NCBI GenBank assembly: GCA_026709225.1
Contig: JAPOTJ010000050.1
Location: 1-64,000 of the forward strand
Direction of reading: 5' to 3'
Source of the DNA: Gammaproteobacteria bacterium
Lineage (GTDB): Bacteria; Pseudomonadota; Gammaproteobacteria; Pseudomonadales; Azotimanducaceae
Length of the DNA: 64,000 bases
Below, piece after piece: positions 43,514-54,622 of this stretch. Under the pieces are notes generated by a model. That model was not told the DNA's origin and searched no databases. It saw nothing but the letters and a program-made list of their open reading frames with translations. The stretch's first letter is position 1, and each line of letters begins with the position of its first letter. A program made the position numbers and the translations under genes.

Positions 43514-44271
43514 AAATGCATATTCTGTCAGGCGGCAAGCTGCGCATGAACCGCTCGATCTACTATGCCGACGCCGCGCGCGGCGAACAGCTTGATCTGC
43601 CGGTGCATTCAGTGCTGCTGCGTCATGCGCAAGGCAATGTGCTGTTCGATACTGGCTGCCATCCGAGCGTCGCTGTGGATGCACATGCGCGCTGGGGTGC
43701 GCTGGCCGATGTTGCGGTGCCGGTCATGGCGCGCGACGACAACTTGATTGCCGATCTCGGCTCGCTCGGCCTCGCGCCTTCAGACATTGACGTCGTCATC
43801 AATTCGCACTACCACTCGGATCACTGCGGCTGCAACGAGTTCTTCAAGAACGCGAGCTTTTTTATACACCGCGCTGAGTTTGCGCGCGTGCAGGCCGAAG
43901 ATGCGGTCAAGGTCGGCTATGTGCGCGCCGACTGGGATCATCCGTTTCCATTGACGCAATTTGATACAGAAACCGATGTCTTTGGCGACGACAAGCTTGT
44001 CATAGTGCCGCTGCCAGGACACACGCCGGGGATGAGCGGCGCGCTGGCGAACCTCGATCGCGACGGAAGTTTCCTGCTGGCCTCCGATGCGGTGAGCGTG
44101 CGCACGAACCTCGACGAGCGATTTGTTCCCAAGAACACGTGGGATGCCGACCTGTTCGTGCAATCGCTCGATGCAATCGCGCGCATTGAGCGCGGCGGCG
44201 CGCGAGTTGTTTGCGGACACGACCTCGCCGAATGGCACGCGCTCAGAAAAGGCGCCGATCACTATGCCTGA
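43510..44271 (+). CDS. Metallo-beta-lactamase-fold hydrolase, N-acyl-homoserine-lactonase-like
   Basis: Predicted 253-aa zinc hydrolase. Zinc ligands: SHYHSDH (His100, His102, Asp104, His105), PGHTPGM, LLASDAV and VVCGHD, the HxHxDH-H-D-H pattern of AiiA/AttM-type lactonases. In this operon, encoded between the Fe-S and Mo subunits of a hydroxylase, a catabolic lactone- or ester-opening step is more likely than quorum quenching. It overlaps both neighbours: ATGA at the 5' end and 8 bp at the 3' end. Confidence 0.88.
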   Translation: MKMHILSGGKLRMNRSIYYADAARGEQLDLPVHSVLLRHAQGNVLFDTGCHPSVAVDAHARWGALADVAVPVMARDDNLIADLGSLGLAPSDIDVVINSHYHSDHCGCNEFFKNASFFIHRAEFARVQAEDAVKVGYVRADWDHPFPLTQFDTETDVFGDDKLVIVPLPGHTPGMSGALANLDRDGSFLLASDAVSVRTNLDERFVPKNTWDADLFVQSLDAIARIERGGARVVCGHDLAEWHALRKGADHYA

Positions 44272-46636
44272 AGGGCGCTATGTTGGTGCGCCGATCAAGC
44301 GGCGAGAAGATGCGCGCCTGCTGACCGGCGAGAGTCGGTTTGTTGATGACATTCGTATCGCTGGCACGAAGTCGGTTGCCTTTCGTCGCAGCGACCATGC
44401 GCACGCGCGCATTGTCAGCATCAACACCGACGCCGCGAAGCAAAGCCCCGGGGTCGTGGGAGTGTTCACAGCGGCGGACATCGAAGGCGATGCACGCCCG
44501 ATCATCGCATCCTCGCGCATGGCCAACTATCAGCCAACGCCGATGCAGATCCTCGCCAAGGACAAGGTGCGCTTTGTAGGAGAAGCGGTGGTGGCGGTGG
44601 TCGCCGAGAACAGGTATCTCGCCGAAGATGCGGCGGAGCTCGTCGAGATCGACTACGAGCCGCTTGCGCCTGTGACGGACGCCGAAGCCGCAGCGCGTCC
44701 CGATTCACCCCTGCTGCATGATGGGTTCGCATCGAACGTCCTTGTTGAACGCGAATTCAAGCGCGGCGATGTCGTTGAGGCGCTGTGGCGTCCACCAGTT
44801 AAAGTCAAGGCGCGTTTTCGCGTTCATCGCAAGACGCCGCTTGCGCTTGAGAGTCGCGTATGCCTCGCGGAATTTCAGGCGGCGAAAAGCCACATGACGC
44901 TGTACACGTCTTCGCAAGTGCCGGGCATCATCAAGGATGCGCTTGTGAAGGCGCTTGACATTCCAGGAAGTCACTTTCGGGTGGTCGCGCCCGATGTCGG
45001 TGGCGGCTTCGGCGGCAAGACCTCGCTCTATCCCGAAGAAGCGCTGGTCTGCATCCTCGCGCGCAAGATTCGCGGTGCGGTCAAATGGTGCTCGGATAGA
45101 AGCGAAGACCTGCTTGCCACGAGCCAAGCTTTCGATGAGATTGTCGATGCCGAGATGTCCGTGGACGAAGCGGGTCGGATTCTCGGCGTGACCGCAGAGG
45201 TCATTGGCGATGTCGGCGCCTATTCGATTTATCCATGGACGGCTGGCATAGAGCCGGTGCAGGTGATCAGCTTCCTGCCGGGGCCGTATCGCATTGAACA
45301 CTATCACGGGCGAGTGCGGGGCGTGGCGACCTGCAAGCCGCCCATGGGCCCGTATCGTGGCGTTGGTCGTCCGGTGGCGACCTTTGTGATGGAGCGGCTG
45401 ATCGACATGGCGGCGCGCAAACTCGGCCTGGACGCACTTCAAATGCGTCTGACAAATATCGTGCAACCGCATGAATTTCCATATAAAACAGCATCTGGAA
45501 TGCGCTGGGACAAGGCTGGGTTTGTGGAGTGCCTTAAGGATGCGGCCGAAGCCATTGAGTATGCAGCACTACGCGAAACCCAAGCGAAGGCCCACGCTGA
45601 AGGTCGAATGCTCGGCATTGGCATCGCGACCTTTGCCGAATTAACGGGCATCGGCTCGCGCTTGTCGGCCTCACCTGGCATGCCGATCAATACCGGCACC
45701 GAAACGGCGCACCTCAGCATGGATGCGACCGGAGGCGTCACCGCGAGATTTGGTGTCACCTGCTACGGGCAGGGGCTTGAGACTGCGCTCGCGCAAGTCG
45801 TTGCCGATGAAATGGGGATGCTGATCGAAGATGTGCGGATCATTCAAGGCGATACAGACGCTGTCGGGCATGGCGTTGGCGCTTTTGCGAGTCGCGGCGC
45901 AGTGATGGGTGCTGGCGCTGCGATGCTCGCGTGCGAGGCGCTCAAGGAAAAGCTCGTGAAGGCCGCAAGCGCGCTTTTGAATGCGCCTGAAGATGAGATC
46001 AGCGTGGGGCAGGGCGCGCTCACGACACGCGACGGCGAAAGCGCTCTGACATACAGCGAGCTTGCCGAACGCTACTACTCGCACATGGGCGCCGTGCCGC
46101 TTGAAATCAAGAACGCGCTTGGCGAGTTGTCTGTCAGCCGCATGTACGATCCTGAGTGGGGCACAACTTCGTGCGCAACGCATATTGCCGTCGTTGAAGT
46201 CGAGCGGGAAGCTTGCAAAATCAAAGTGTTGCAATACGTCGTCTCGGATGACTGCGGGCAGATGATCAACCCGCTGATCGTCGATGGTCAGCTGCACGGC
46301 GGCATCGCGCAAGGCATCGGCGCCGCGCTATTTGAAGAACTGGCCTACGACGATGATGGGCAGCATCTTTCCGCAAGCTTGGTCGATTATGTGGTGCCGT
46401 CGGCTTCGGATGTACCGCGCATGGCCATGCGGCATCCCGAACTTGAGAAGCCGGAGAATCTTGGAGGCATTCGCGGAATCGGCGAGAATGGCACCATCGG
46501 CGCGGTCGCGGCGATCGCGAACGCGGTGTCCGATGCGCTCGCACCGTTGGGTATTGAGGTCACAGAAGTGCCGACAACACCGGAGCGCTTGTTCCGCATG
46601 TTGGACGCCAGCAAAAAGGAGATGTCAAACATATGA
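44264..46636 (+). CDS. Molybdenum hydroxylase large subunit (xanthine dehydrogenase family, not CO dehydrogenase)
   Basis: Predicted 790-aa molybdopterin-binding catalytic subunit. Seen: VGAPIKRREDARLLTGESRF (N-terminal signature), APDVGGGFGGKTSLYPEEA (about 242-260), PYRGVGRPVATFVMERL (about 363) and the C-terminal GIRGIGENGTIGAV with the catalytic Glu near 741. The active-site loop is PYRGVGR, not the AYRCSFR loop of CO-oxidising CoxL, so the substrate is probably an aldehyde, heteroaromatic or similar C-H bond. ATG 44264 overlaps the lactonase gene; the stop overlaps the SDR start (ATGA). Confidence 0.93.
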   Translation: MPEGRYVGAPIKRREDARLLTGESRFVDDIRIAGTKSVAFRRSDHAHARIVSINTDAAKQSPGVVGVFTAADIEGDARPIIASSRMANYQPTPMQILAKDKVRFVGEAVVAVVAENRYLAEDAAELVEIDYEPLAPVTDAEAAARPDSPLLHDGFASNVLVEREFKRGDVVEALWRPPVKVKARFRVHRKTPLALESRVCLAEFQAAKSHMTLYTSSQVPGIIKDALVKALDIPGSHFRVVAPDVGGGFGGKTSLYPEEALVCILARKIRGAVKWCSDRSEDLLATSQAFDEIVDAEMSVDEAGRILGVTAEVIGDVGAYSIYPWTAGIEPVQVISFLPGPYRIEHYHGRVRGVATCKPPMGPYRGVGRPVATFVMERLIDMAARKLGLDALQMRLTNIVQPHEFPYKTASGMRWDKAGFVECLKDAAEAIEYAALRETQAKAHAEGRMLGIGIATFAELTGIGSRLSASPGMPINTGTETAHLSMDATGGVTARFGVTCYGQGLETALAQVVADEMGMLIEDVRIIQGDTDAVGHGVGAFASRGAVMGAGAAMLACEALKEKLVKAASALLNAPEDEISVGQGALTTRDGESALTYSELAERYYSHMGAVPLEIKNALGELSVSRMYDPEWGTTSCATHIAVVEVEREACKIKVLQYVVSDDCGQMINPLIVDGQLHGGIAQGIGAALFEELAYDDDGQHLSASLVDYVVPSASDVPRMAMRHPELEKPENLGGIRGIGENGTIGAVAAIANAVSDALAPLGIEVTEVPTTPERLFRMLDASKKEMSNI

Positions 46637-47391
46637 ATTTAGGATTGCAGGGCAAGATAGCGCTCATTACTGGTGGCGCGCGCGATGTCGGCGCCGAAAT
46701 TGCTCGAACGCTCGCTTCGGAAGGCGCTCACGTCGCGATCAATTACCGCGGCGCCGAGGACGATGCCGACCAGCTCGTGGCAAAAATCGCCGAGGCGGGT
46801 GGCCAGGCGCGCGCCTATCGCGCCGATGTCACGGACTATGATGCGGTCAAAGGCATGGTCGATCAGGTGGTCACAGACTTTGGCGCGCTCCATGTGCTTG
46901 TCAACAACGCAGGGCTTGTCATTCAAAAGCGCTTTGTTGAGAGCGGATGGGAAGATTGGAAGGCGCAAACCGATGTCTGTCACTACGGCATCATCAATGC
47001 CTGCCACGCCGCCGCGCCGCAGATGATCGCGCAGCAGGACGGGCGCATTGTCAACATCGTCGGTGATTCGGCGCGTGTCGGCGAATCGTATCTTTCCGTG
47101 AAGGCCGCGACCGGCGGCTCGGCGATTGCACTCACCAAGTCAATCGCCAAGGAACTCGGTCGGTTCAATGTGCGGGCGAACGTGGTCGCGTTTGGCATGC
47201 TCGAAACTTCGCACAGCGACAAAGATTGGCTCGAAGCGAACCGTGCGAAGATTGAACGGCAGTACCCCTTGGGTCGCATGGGCTTTCCGCAGGATGTCGC
47301 GCCGATGGTGGCGTTCCTCGCATCAAACGCGACCGCGTGGGTGACCGGGCAGGTCGTGAGCGTGAGCGGTGGGTACAGTATGGTGGATTGA
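46633..47391 (+). CDS. SDR-family oxidoreductase
   Basis: Predicted 252-aa short-chain dehydrogenase. Rossmann motif TGGARDVGAEIAR (about 14-26, a variant of TGxxxGxG), NNAG (residues about 92-95), active-site Ser in NIVGDSARVG and YLSVK (Tyr-x3-Lys), C-terminal VSVSGGYSMVD. Likely oxidises a secondary alcohol or reduces a ketone made by the upstream enzymes. Last gene of the operon, coupled to the large subunit by ATGA. Confidence 0.9.
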   Translation: MNLGLQGKIALITGGARDVGAEIARTLASEGAHVAINYRGAEDDADQLVAKIAEAGGQARAYRADVTDYDAVKGMVDQVVTDFGALHVLVNNAGLVIQKRFVESGWEDWKAQTDVCHYGIINACHAAAPQMIAQQDGRIVNIVGDSARVGESYLSVKAATGGSAIALTKSIAKELGRFNVRANVVAFGMLETSHSDKDWLEANRAKIERQYPLGRMGFPQDVAPMVAFLASNATAWVTGQVVSVSGGYSMVD

Positions 47392-47392
47392 T

Positions 47393-47605
47393 ATGGGTCG
47401 AACGCGTGTCAATGCGAAACATCCAAGCGACTCGCGTTCTGCTCGCGCGATGAGTGCCCCCATGGGGCTATCGAGCCTGCTTGATGAGCAAGAACTCGTG
47501 TCGCGTCATGTGGAAGGCTATCGCAGGATGCCTCTAACCCCGAACGAATTCAGTATTCCCGAGTCTGATCGCGCTTGGGGCGACGAAACTTGGGATGGCG
47601 AATAA
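47393..47605 (+). CDS. Small protein resembling the tail of a VapB/RHH-type antitoxin
   Basis: Predicted 70-aa acidic protein. LDEQELVSRHVEGYRRMPLT with terminal WGDETWDGE recalls the C-terminal end of ribbon-helix-helix antitoxins (VEGYRR.P.T...W..E.W). The DNA-binding N-terminus is missing and no toxin gene follows, so it may be a truncated remnant attached to the end of the operon one base after the SDR stop. The call is a pattern impression, not a firm assignment. Confidence 0.4.
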   Translation: MGRTRVNAKHPSDSRSARAMSAPMGLSSLLDEQELVSRHVEGYRRMPLTPNEFSIPESDRAWGDETWDGE

Positions 47606-47616
47606 TGCGCAGGCCC

Positions 47617-48318
47617 CTAGCCGTCCCCCTTCACCGCATGCACGATGTAGTTGGTGCTGACATCGCGAGACGCCTTGACATCATGCGTGAACGGGTTGTA
47701 CTTCATGCCCGTGATGTCTTGGATGGTCAATTCCGATGCTCGGCAGGCGCTCGCGAGTTCTGAAGGCTTGACGAGGCGCGCATAGTCGTGAGTGCCTTTT
47801 GGCAGAATGCCAAGCACGTATTCGGCGCCGACAATAGCGAGTAGCCATGCGCGCGGGTCGCGGTTGATCGTGGAAAAGTATAGATCGCCGCCGGGTTTGG
47901 CGAGTGCCGCACAGGTGTTGACCAAGGCTGCGGGGTCGGGCACATGCTCGAGGAGTTCAAGGCAGGTGACCACATCAAAGTGGCTAGCGAACTCCGGCAG
48001 CAGCTGTTCGGCGCCAGCAAGACGGTAATCGACATCAACATCCCCTGCCTCAGCGTGAATACGAGCCACAGCAAGGGGTTTTTCGGCGAGGTCTATGCCG
48101 GTCATGATCGAGCCTCTTTCGGCAAGCGCTTCTGAGAGCAGTCCGCCGCCGCATCCGACATCAAGGTAGCGCCTGCCATCAAGCTCGCTTCGCGCGGAGA
48201 TGTAGTCCAAGCGAAACGGATTGATGTCATGCAGCGGACGAAACTTGCCTTGGGGATCCCACCAGCTTTCCGCGAGTGCGTTGAATTTCTCCAGCTCTTC
48301 GTGACTCACGTTACTCAT
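47617..48318 (-). CDS. ubiG: Ubiquinone biosynthesis O-methyltransferase UbiG
   Basis: Predicted 233-aa SAM methyltransferase catalysing both O-methylations of ubiquinone synthesis. Seen: LAESWWDPQGKFRPLHDINP (family signature), RYLDVGCGGGLLSEALA (SAM motif I), TCLELLEHVPDP and DLYFSTINRDPRAWLLAI. Complete. Its ATG overlaps the stop of the upstream deaminase gene by four bases, an order that also occurs in Pseudomonas. Confidence 0.96.
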   Translation of the reverse strand: MSNVSHEELEKFNALAESWWDPQGKFRPLHDINPFRLDYISARSELDGRRYLDVGCGGGLLSEALAERGSIMTGIDLAEKPLAVARIHAEAGDVDVDYRLAGAEQLLPEFASHFDVVTCLELLEHVPDPAALVNTCAALAKPGGDLYFSTINRDPRAWLLAIVGAEYVLGILPKGTHDYARLVKPSELASACRASELTIQDITGMKYNPFTHDVKASRDVSTNYIVHAVKGDG

Positions 48319-49643
48319 GCGCGAATACCTTCAGAAATTTTCGTGCCCCAAGCCTTGGCTCGCGCCAGAACTTCGGTCTCGTTCAAGGTCGTGAGCGTGC
48401 CATCACGCATCAGCGGCGAGCCGCCAACCCACGTATGCGTCACCCTTGATGCGCTTGCGGTGAGCAGCGCGGATGCAAGCACGTCGTACACAGGCTGCGC
48501 GCCGGGCGAGGACATATCGATAGCGATCATATCCGCCCACTTGCCGGTCTCTAGCGACCCGATGTGATCGTCGCGACCAAGCACGCTCGCACTGCCTATT
48601 GTGCCGAGACGCACAAAATCTGCCGCACTGAACATCGAATTCTTGCCGCTCGCTTTGTTTGCCAGCAATTTCGCCGCGCGCATTTCCTGCAGCACATCAA
48701 GCGAATTGTTGCTCACCGCACCATCCGTGCCAAGGCCGACTCGGACGCCTGCTTCGACAAGCTTGACTAGCGGCGAAAGGCCACTCGCGAGCAGAGCGTT
48801 CGACTGTGGGCAATGGACAACGCCGACGTTGTTTTCGACCACGATATCCATGTCGGCGTCATCGAGCGTGGTCATGTGTACCGCTTGCAGTCGCGGCGAG
48901 ACCAGTCCAATGTCGCGCAGCTTGCGGATTGGCGAACAGCCGTGGATGAGTCGAAAGTCGCTGACTTCGCGCGCCGTCTCGTGCAGATGGATGTGAACGG
49001 GGCTCTGGATTTCTTCGGAGATGCTCGCAAGCGTCTCGAACGTGGCGATGTCCACGCTGTACGGCGCGTGCGGCCCGTGCGCAATGGTGATGCATTCGTC
49101 GCCGCGCCAATGGTCATGCAGTTCGGTCGCGCGCCGCAGACCCTCATCGCTGCTCTTCGCCCACGCATTGGCTTGCTCAATGATCGGCACGGCGATTTGG
49201 GCGCGCACCCCCGCCTCAGACACAACTGTAGCGATGGTTTCAGGGAAGTAGTACTGGTCGGAAAAGCAGGTGATGCCAGCGCGAATCATCTCGGCAAGTG
49301 CAAGGCGCGCGCCGTCCGCGACAAATTCGGGAGACACCCATTTGGCTTCTAAAGGAAAAATCAGTTCAAAGAGCCATTCGTGTAGCGGCATGTCATTGCC
49401 GACGCCCCGCAGCAGCGTCATAGGGCTGTGCGTGTGGGCGTTGACAAGGCCGGGCAGAAGCAGATGGTCGGGTAGCTCGATGACTTCATGGGTGTGCCAG
49501 GTGGACTCGATATCCGGTCTCGCGCCAACGGCGACGATGCGCCGGTCCTTGACAGCAACAGCTGCACTTTCCTCAGCAACGGCGTCAGGTGCCGCGCTGA
49601 AGAGCCAGCCTGCGTGAACGATAAAGTCGGCTTCCGATGTCAT
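48315..49643 (-). CDS. mtaD: TRZ/ATZ-family amidohydrolase (5'-methylthioadenosine/SAH deaminase type)
   Basis: Predicted 442-aa metal-dependent deaminase. Seen: PGLVNAHTHSPMTLLRGVGN (metal HxH), HLHETAREVSD, QAVHMTTL, VVHCPQSNALLASG and GLGTDGAVSNNSLDVLQEMR (metal Asp), the MtaD/SsnA-like pattern. Likely deaminates methylthioadenosine or S-adenosylhomocysteine, a SAM by-product made by enzymes such as UbiG next door. Start ATG 49643 is chosen where family sequence begins; an extended frame to 49688 has no domain features. Confidence 0.88.
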   Translation of the reverse strand: MTSEADFIVHAGWLFSAAPDAVAEESAAVAVKDRRIVAVGARPDIESTWHTHEVIELPDHLLLPGLVNAHTHSPMTLLRGVGNDMPLHEWLFELIFPLEAKWVSPEFVADGARLALAEMIRAGITCFSDQYYFPETIATVVSEAGVRAQIAVPIIEQANAWAKSSDEGLRRATELHDHWRGDECITIAHGPHAPYSVDIATFETLASISEEIQSPVHIHLHETAREVSDFRLIHGCSPIRKLRDIGLVSPRLQAVHMTTLDDADMDIVVENNVGVVHCPQSNALLASGLSPLVKLVEAGVRVGLGTDGAVSNNSLDVLQEMRAAKLLANKASGKNSMFSAADFVRLGTIGSASVLGRDDHIGSLETGKWADMIAIDMSSPGAQPVYDVLASALLTASASRVTHTWVGGSPLMRDGTLTTLNETEVLARAKAWGTKISEGIRA

Positions 49644-49760
49644 GTCAATGAGCGGCGTTGGTTGGTCGGGCGAGCGTTCAGGAGGCAAGATTCTACGCGA
49701 TTGCCTTTACGGGAAGATGTAACGGAAAATACGGCTTGCCTCGCGACACTTCAGATAACA

Positions 49761-49997
49761 ATGATCCAATCATCGCTCACCTCGAAATGCCGAACTACCT
49801 TGCCCAAGGCGGTTCGAGACGCGCTTGCTGTATCCCCGGGTGATCGACTGCGATACGTGATTTTGGAGAATAATGAAGTCAGGATATTGCCTGCCAAGCC
49901 GGTCAGCAGGCTGTTCGGCTACCTCCGCTATGACGGGCCGGAAGTTTCTCTGCAAGATATGGATAACGCGATTGCTGAAGGTGCTTGCGATCTGTGA
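49761..49997 (+). CDS. AbrB/VapB-like antitoxin
   Basis: Predicted 78-aa SpoVT/AbrB-type DNA-binding protein: SSLTSKCRTTLPKAVRDALA, GDRLRYVILENNEVRILPA, then an acidic C-terminal segment (SLQDMDNAIAEGACDL) that would normally bind a PIN toxin. The stop overlaps a GTG that starts what is left of vapC. Complete in itself, so it may persist as an orphan. Confidence 0.8.
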   Translation: MIQSSLTSKCRTTLPKAVRDALAVSPGDRLRYVILENNEVRILPAKPVSRLFGYLRYDGPEVSLQDMDNAIAEGACDL

Positions 49998-50074
49998 TCG
50001 CACTTGACACCAATATCCTGTTCGCCGTTTGGTAATACGTTGAATCAGAGGACCGCGAGGAACATCGATAACTT
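49994..50074 (+). pseudogene. vapC: VapC (PIN-domain) toxin remnant
   Basis: GTG 49994, overlapping the antitoxin stop as GTGA, begins VIALDTNILFAVW, a typical PIN N-terminus with the first acidic catalytic residue (LDTN). TAA follows at once, then YVESEDREEHR and another TAA. The rest of the PIN domain (over 100 residues) is absent; the convergent nitroreductase gene begins within 30 bases. A decayed toxin. Confidence 0.7.
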
Positions 50075-50101
50075 CACATTGCTGCGGCAGGGCATGGTCG
50101 G

Positions 50102-50668
50102 TTAGTTGATGAATCGAATCTTGTCGCCTTCATCCGAGCCGTTGAACCGACGCGGCACCCCCGGCAAAGCGACAGTGCCGAGGTACAAGAACGCAACAAT
50201 GTGATCGTCCTCGCGCAGGCCGAGCGCGAGCTTGACCTTTGAATCATACGCCGCCGCACCGGTCTTCCACATGGTCCCAAAGCCAAGCGCGTGCGCAGCG
50301 AGGCACATGTTCTGCGTGGCTGCACCCACCGCCAGCAGTTGCTCCACTTCCGGAATTTTGCCGGGCGTGATACGGGCGGCGACAACGATAATCGTCGGCG
50401 CACGATTCGGCTTGTTGCGTTCTGCGTTGATGCGTGCTGACGAAGCATCGGGTGTTCTTGATTGCAGGGACTCGGCCATTGCCTCGCCGAGAATTCCACG
50501 TGCGGCGCCTTCGAGTACGATGAATCGCCACGGCTGCAATCGCCCGTGGTCAGGGGCGCTCATGCCTGCTTGGATGATGGATGCGATGTGGCCTCGGGTG
50601 GGACTGGGAAGGGCAAGTTGTCTCGCCGATGTTCGGTTAGTGATTGCGCTCAATACTTGATTTGGCAT
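50102..50668 (-). CDS. Nitroreductase family protein, YdjA-like
   Basis: Predicted 188-aa FMN oxidoreductase. Seen: ITNRTSARQLALPSPTRGHI (phosphate-binding basic N-terminus), AGMSAPDHGRLQPWRFIVLE, AVGAATQNMCLAAHALGFGT, MWKTG and FLYLGTVAL, matching the YdjA/TdsD branch. ATG 50668 is selected on family length; an in-frame extension upstream lacks domain sequence. Substrate unknown. It sits between TA relics, in an insertion zone between the deaminase and gyrA. Confidence 0.87.
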   Translation of the reverse strand: MPNQVLSAITNRTSARQLALPSPTRGHIASIIQAGMSAPDHGRLQPWRFIVLEGAARGILGEAMAESLQSRTPDASSARINAERNKPNRAPTIIVVAARITPGKIPEVEQLLAVGAATQNMCLAAHALGFGTMWKTGAAAYDSKVKLALGLREDDHIVAFLYLGTVALPGVPRRFNGSDEGDKIRFIN

Positions 50669-50854
50669 GAAGTTGTGTCCCTGATTGGCCTGTCCCGTTG
50701 GCTTACCAAGTTTGCGGACGAGAATATTCGACAAGTTGACTATCGTAACTGAGTCCGCTCTTGGTGTGTCCTCGCCGCGACTGGAAAACCCGTTTGCGAA
50801 TATTCCCTCCCTCTCGGGTTTCCCCGCTGGAAACCCACACAGCATATCGAGCAC

Positions 50855-50873
50855 GTTATCGAATTCTGATAAC
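50855..50873. promoter_or_regulatory. Palindromic operator of higBA
   Basis: GTTATC-GAATTCT-GATAAC is a 19-base inverted repeat ending nine bases before the higB ATG, followed by the AT-rich CATATAAAC. Position and symmetry fit autoregulation by HigA. Confidence 0.6.
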
Positions 50874-50881
50874 ATATAAAC

Positions 50882-51172
50882 ATGGTCGAGTCCTTCGCGA
50901 ACCAGCTAGCAGAAGACCTGTTCTATGATCGAGTCAGCAGGAAGACACGTTCCTTTCCGCCGGAACTACGGCGCGCCGCTAGAAGAAAGCTCTTCTACCT
51001 GCACGACGCTGCGGAAATGAACGATCTCCGAGCACCGCCTGGGAACAGACTCGAAGCGCTGACTGGAGATAGGAAAGGGTACTTCTCGATCCGCATAAAC
51101 GACCAATGGCGCGTTGTTTTTCGCTGGTGGAGAGGGCAGGCGCTCGACGTAGAGGTCGTTGACTACCATTGA
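50882..51172 (+). CDS. higB: HigB-family toxin (intact)
   Basis: Predicted 96-aa RelE-superfamily ribosome-dependent mRNase. The core is complete: FYLHDAAEMNDLRAPPGNRL, EALTGDRKGYFSIRINDQWR, VVFRWW and VEVVDYH. About 50% of residues match the frameshifted copy at 40.2 kb by eye. ATG 50882 lies nine bases after a palindromic operator. higA follows on the same strand. Confidence 0.92.
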   Translation: MVESFANQLAEDLFYDRVSRKTRSFPPELRRAARRKLFYLHDAAEMNDLRAPPGNRLEALTGDRKGYFSIRINDQWRVVFRWWRGQALDVEVVDYH

Positions 51173-51184
51173 AGGAGATTGAAC

Positions 51185-51469
51185 ATGATCAGACAACCCA
51201 CCCAGCCATTTCATCCAGGCGAGATTCTATTGGAGGAATTTCTTGAACCTGCGGGGTTGACACAGAGGGCTTTTGCGCAGCGCATCGGCTGGACTCGAGC
51301 GAGGCTCAACGAGTTGATTCGTGGAAAGAGAGGCGTGACTGCGGAAGCAGCGCTCGACTTGTCCGAAGCGTTAGGCACGTCCGCAAAGCTGTGGATGAAC
51401 CTACAGGCAACATTCGACCTCGATAAGGCGACCTCGATCAGGCGCGAGCGCGCTCGATGCGCTGCATAA
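51185..51469 (+). CDS. higA: HigA-family antitoxin (intact pair)
   Basis: Predicted 94-aa XRE-family antitoxin: FHPGEILLEEFLEPAGLTQR, helix-turn-helix FAQRIGWTRARLNELIRGKR, GVTAEAALDLSEALGTSAKL and WMNLQATFDL. Start ATG 51185 is preferred over TTG 51179 because GAAGGAG lies seven bases upstream. It pairs with the higB ending at 51172 and probably represses the palindrome at 50855. Confidence 0.93.
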   Translation: MIRQPTQPFHPGEILLEEFLEPAGLTQRAFAQRIGWTRARLNELIRGKRGVTAEAALDLSEALGTSAKLWMNLQATFDLDKATSIRRERARCAA

Positions 51470-51560
51470 GCGCCGAAACGAGCTCGGCACGACTTTCGGA
51501 ACACGTTGTTCTTCCATACATCGACTTGATTCGTCGAAAACCGTTTCCAAGACAAGCCGC

Positions 51561-51809
51561 TCACTCAGGCGTTTTAAGGCTGTCCGCTTCGTGTCTGAGC
51601 ACCGCTTCAACTTGCCACGCCTGAACTTCAGGGAACCACTCCAAGAACTCATTCACCGTGGCGCCGCTTTCGATATTCTCAAACAAGGCGTAGACAGGGA
51701 CTCGCGTGCGGGTTCTGGAGAGTTTGCAAACGGCTACAGCCTTGGGTGCCAGCAAACTTCCTGTCAAGTTCGGCTGGTGCACACATGAGTGACTTAATTC
51801 AAGGCTCAT
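51561..51809 (-). CDS. DUF433-family protein (VapB45-type antitoxin-like)
   Basis: Predicted 82-aa protein. TRVPVYALFENIESGATVNE, FLEWFPEVQAWQVEAVLRHE is the DUF433 helix-turn-helix domain, normally paired with a DUF5615/Mut7-C-type PIN toxin. The first 25 or so residues are not family-like and the expected GTRxPV reads RTRTRVPV, so the N-terminus may be altered or the true start different. No toxin gene follows before the higA end at 51469, so it looks like an orphan. Confidence 0.65.
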   Translation of the reverse strand: MSLELSHSCVHQPNLTGSLLAPKAVAVCKLSRTRTRVPVYALFENIESGATVNEFLEWFPEVQAWQVEAVLRHEADSLKTPE

Positions 51810-51883
51810 GTTCTGTCGAATCGCATCGTCAGCACACGCGCTGCCGCCCGCTTTTTCTTTTCCTTATGCCGAAGGCAAAGTGG

Positions 51884-51889
51884 TAAAAT
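51884..51889 (+). promoter_or_regulatory. Possible -10 box of gyrA
   Basis: TAAAAT, 60 bases before the gyrA start, in a T/A-rich stretch; the -35 region (TCCTTA at the proper distance) is poor. Weak candidate. Confidence 0.25.
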
Positions 51890-51949
51890 AAGCCGTTTTA
51901 GTCAGCGCGAATTCCCCTTTCGCGCGACACCCCAAACAAAAGGCAACTT

Positions 51950-54608
<2,659 letters not shown>

Positions 54609-54622
<14 letters not shown>

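Noticed and set aside
43510-44271. Quorum-quenching AHL lactonase as the primary role
   Set aside because: The HxHxDH pattern fits, but tight coupling to hydroxylase subunits makes a catabolic role likelier; kept only as a fold-level description.
44264-46636. Aerobic CO dehydrogenase large subunit (form I CoxL)
   Set aside because: The AYRCSFR loop with the Cu-binding Cys is absent; the loop reads PYRGVGR.
51401-51652. DUF5615-type toxin partner for the DUF433 protein
   Set aside because: The frame has no DENLP-type start and largely mirrors higA; no toxin can be supported.
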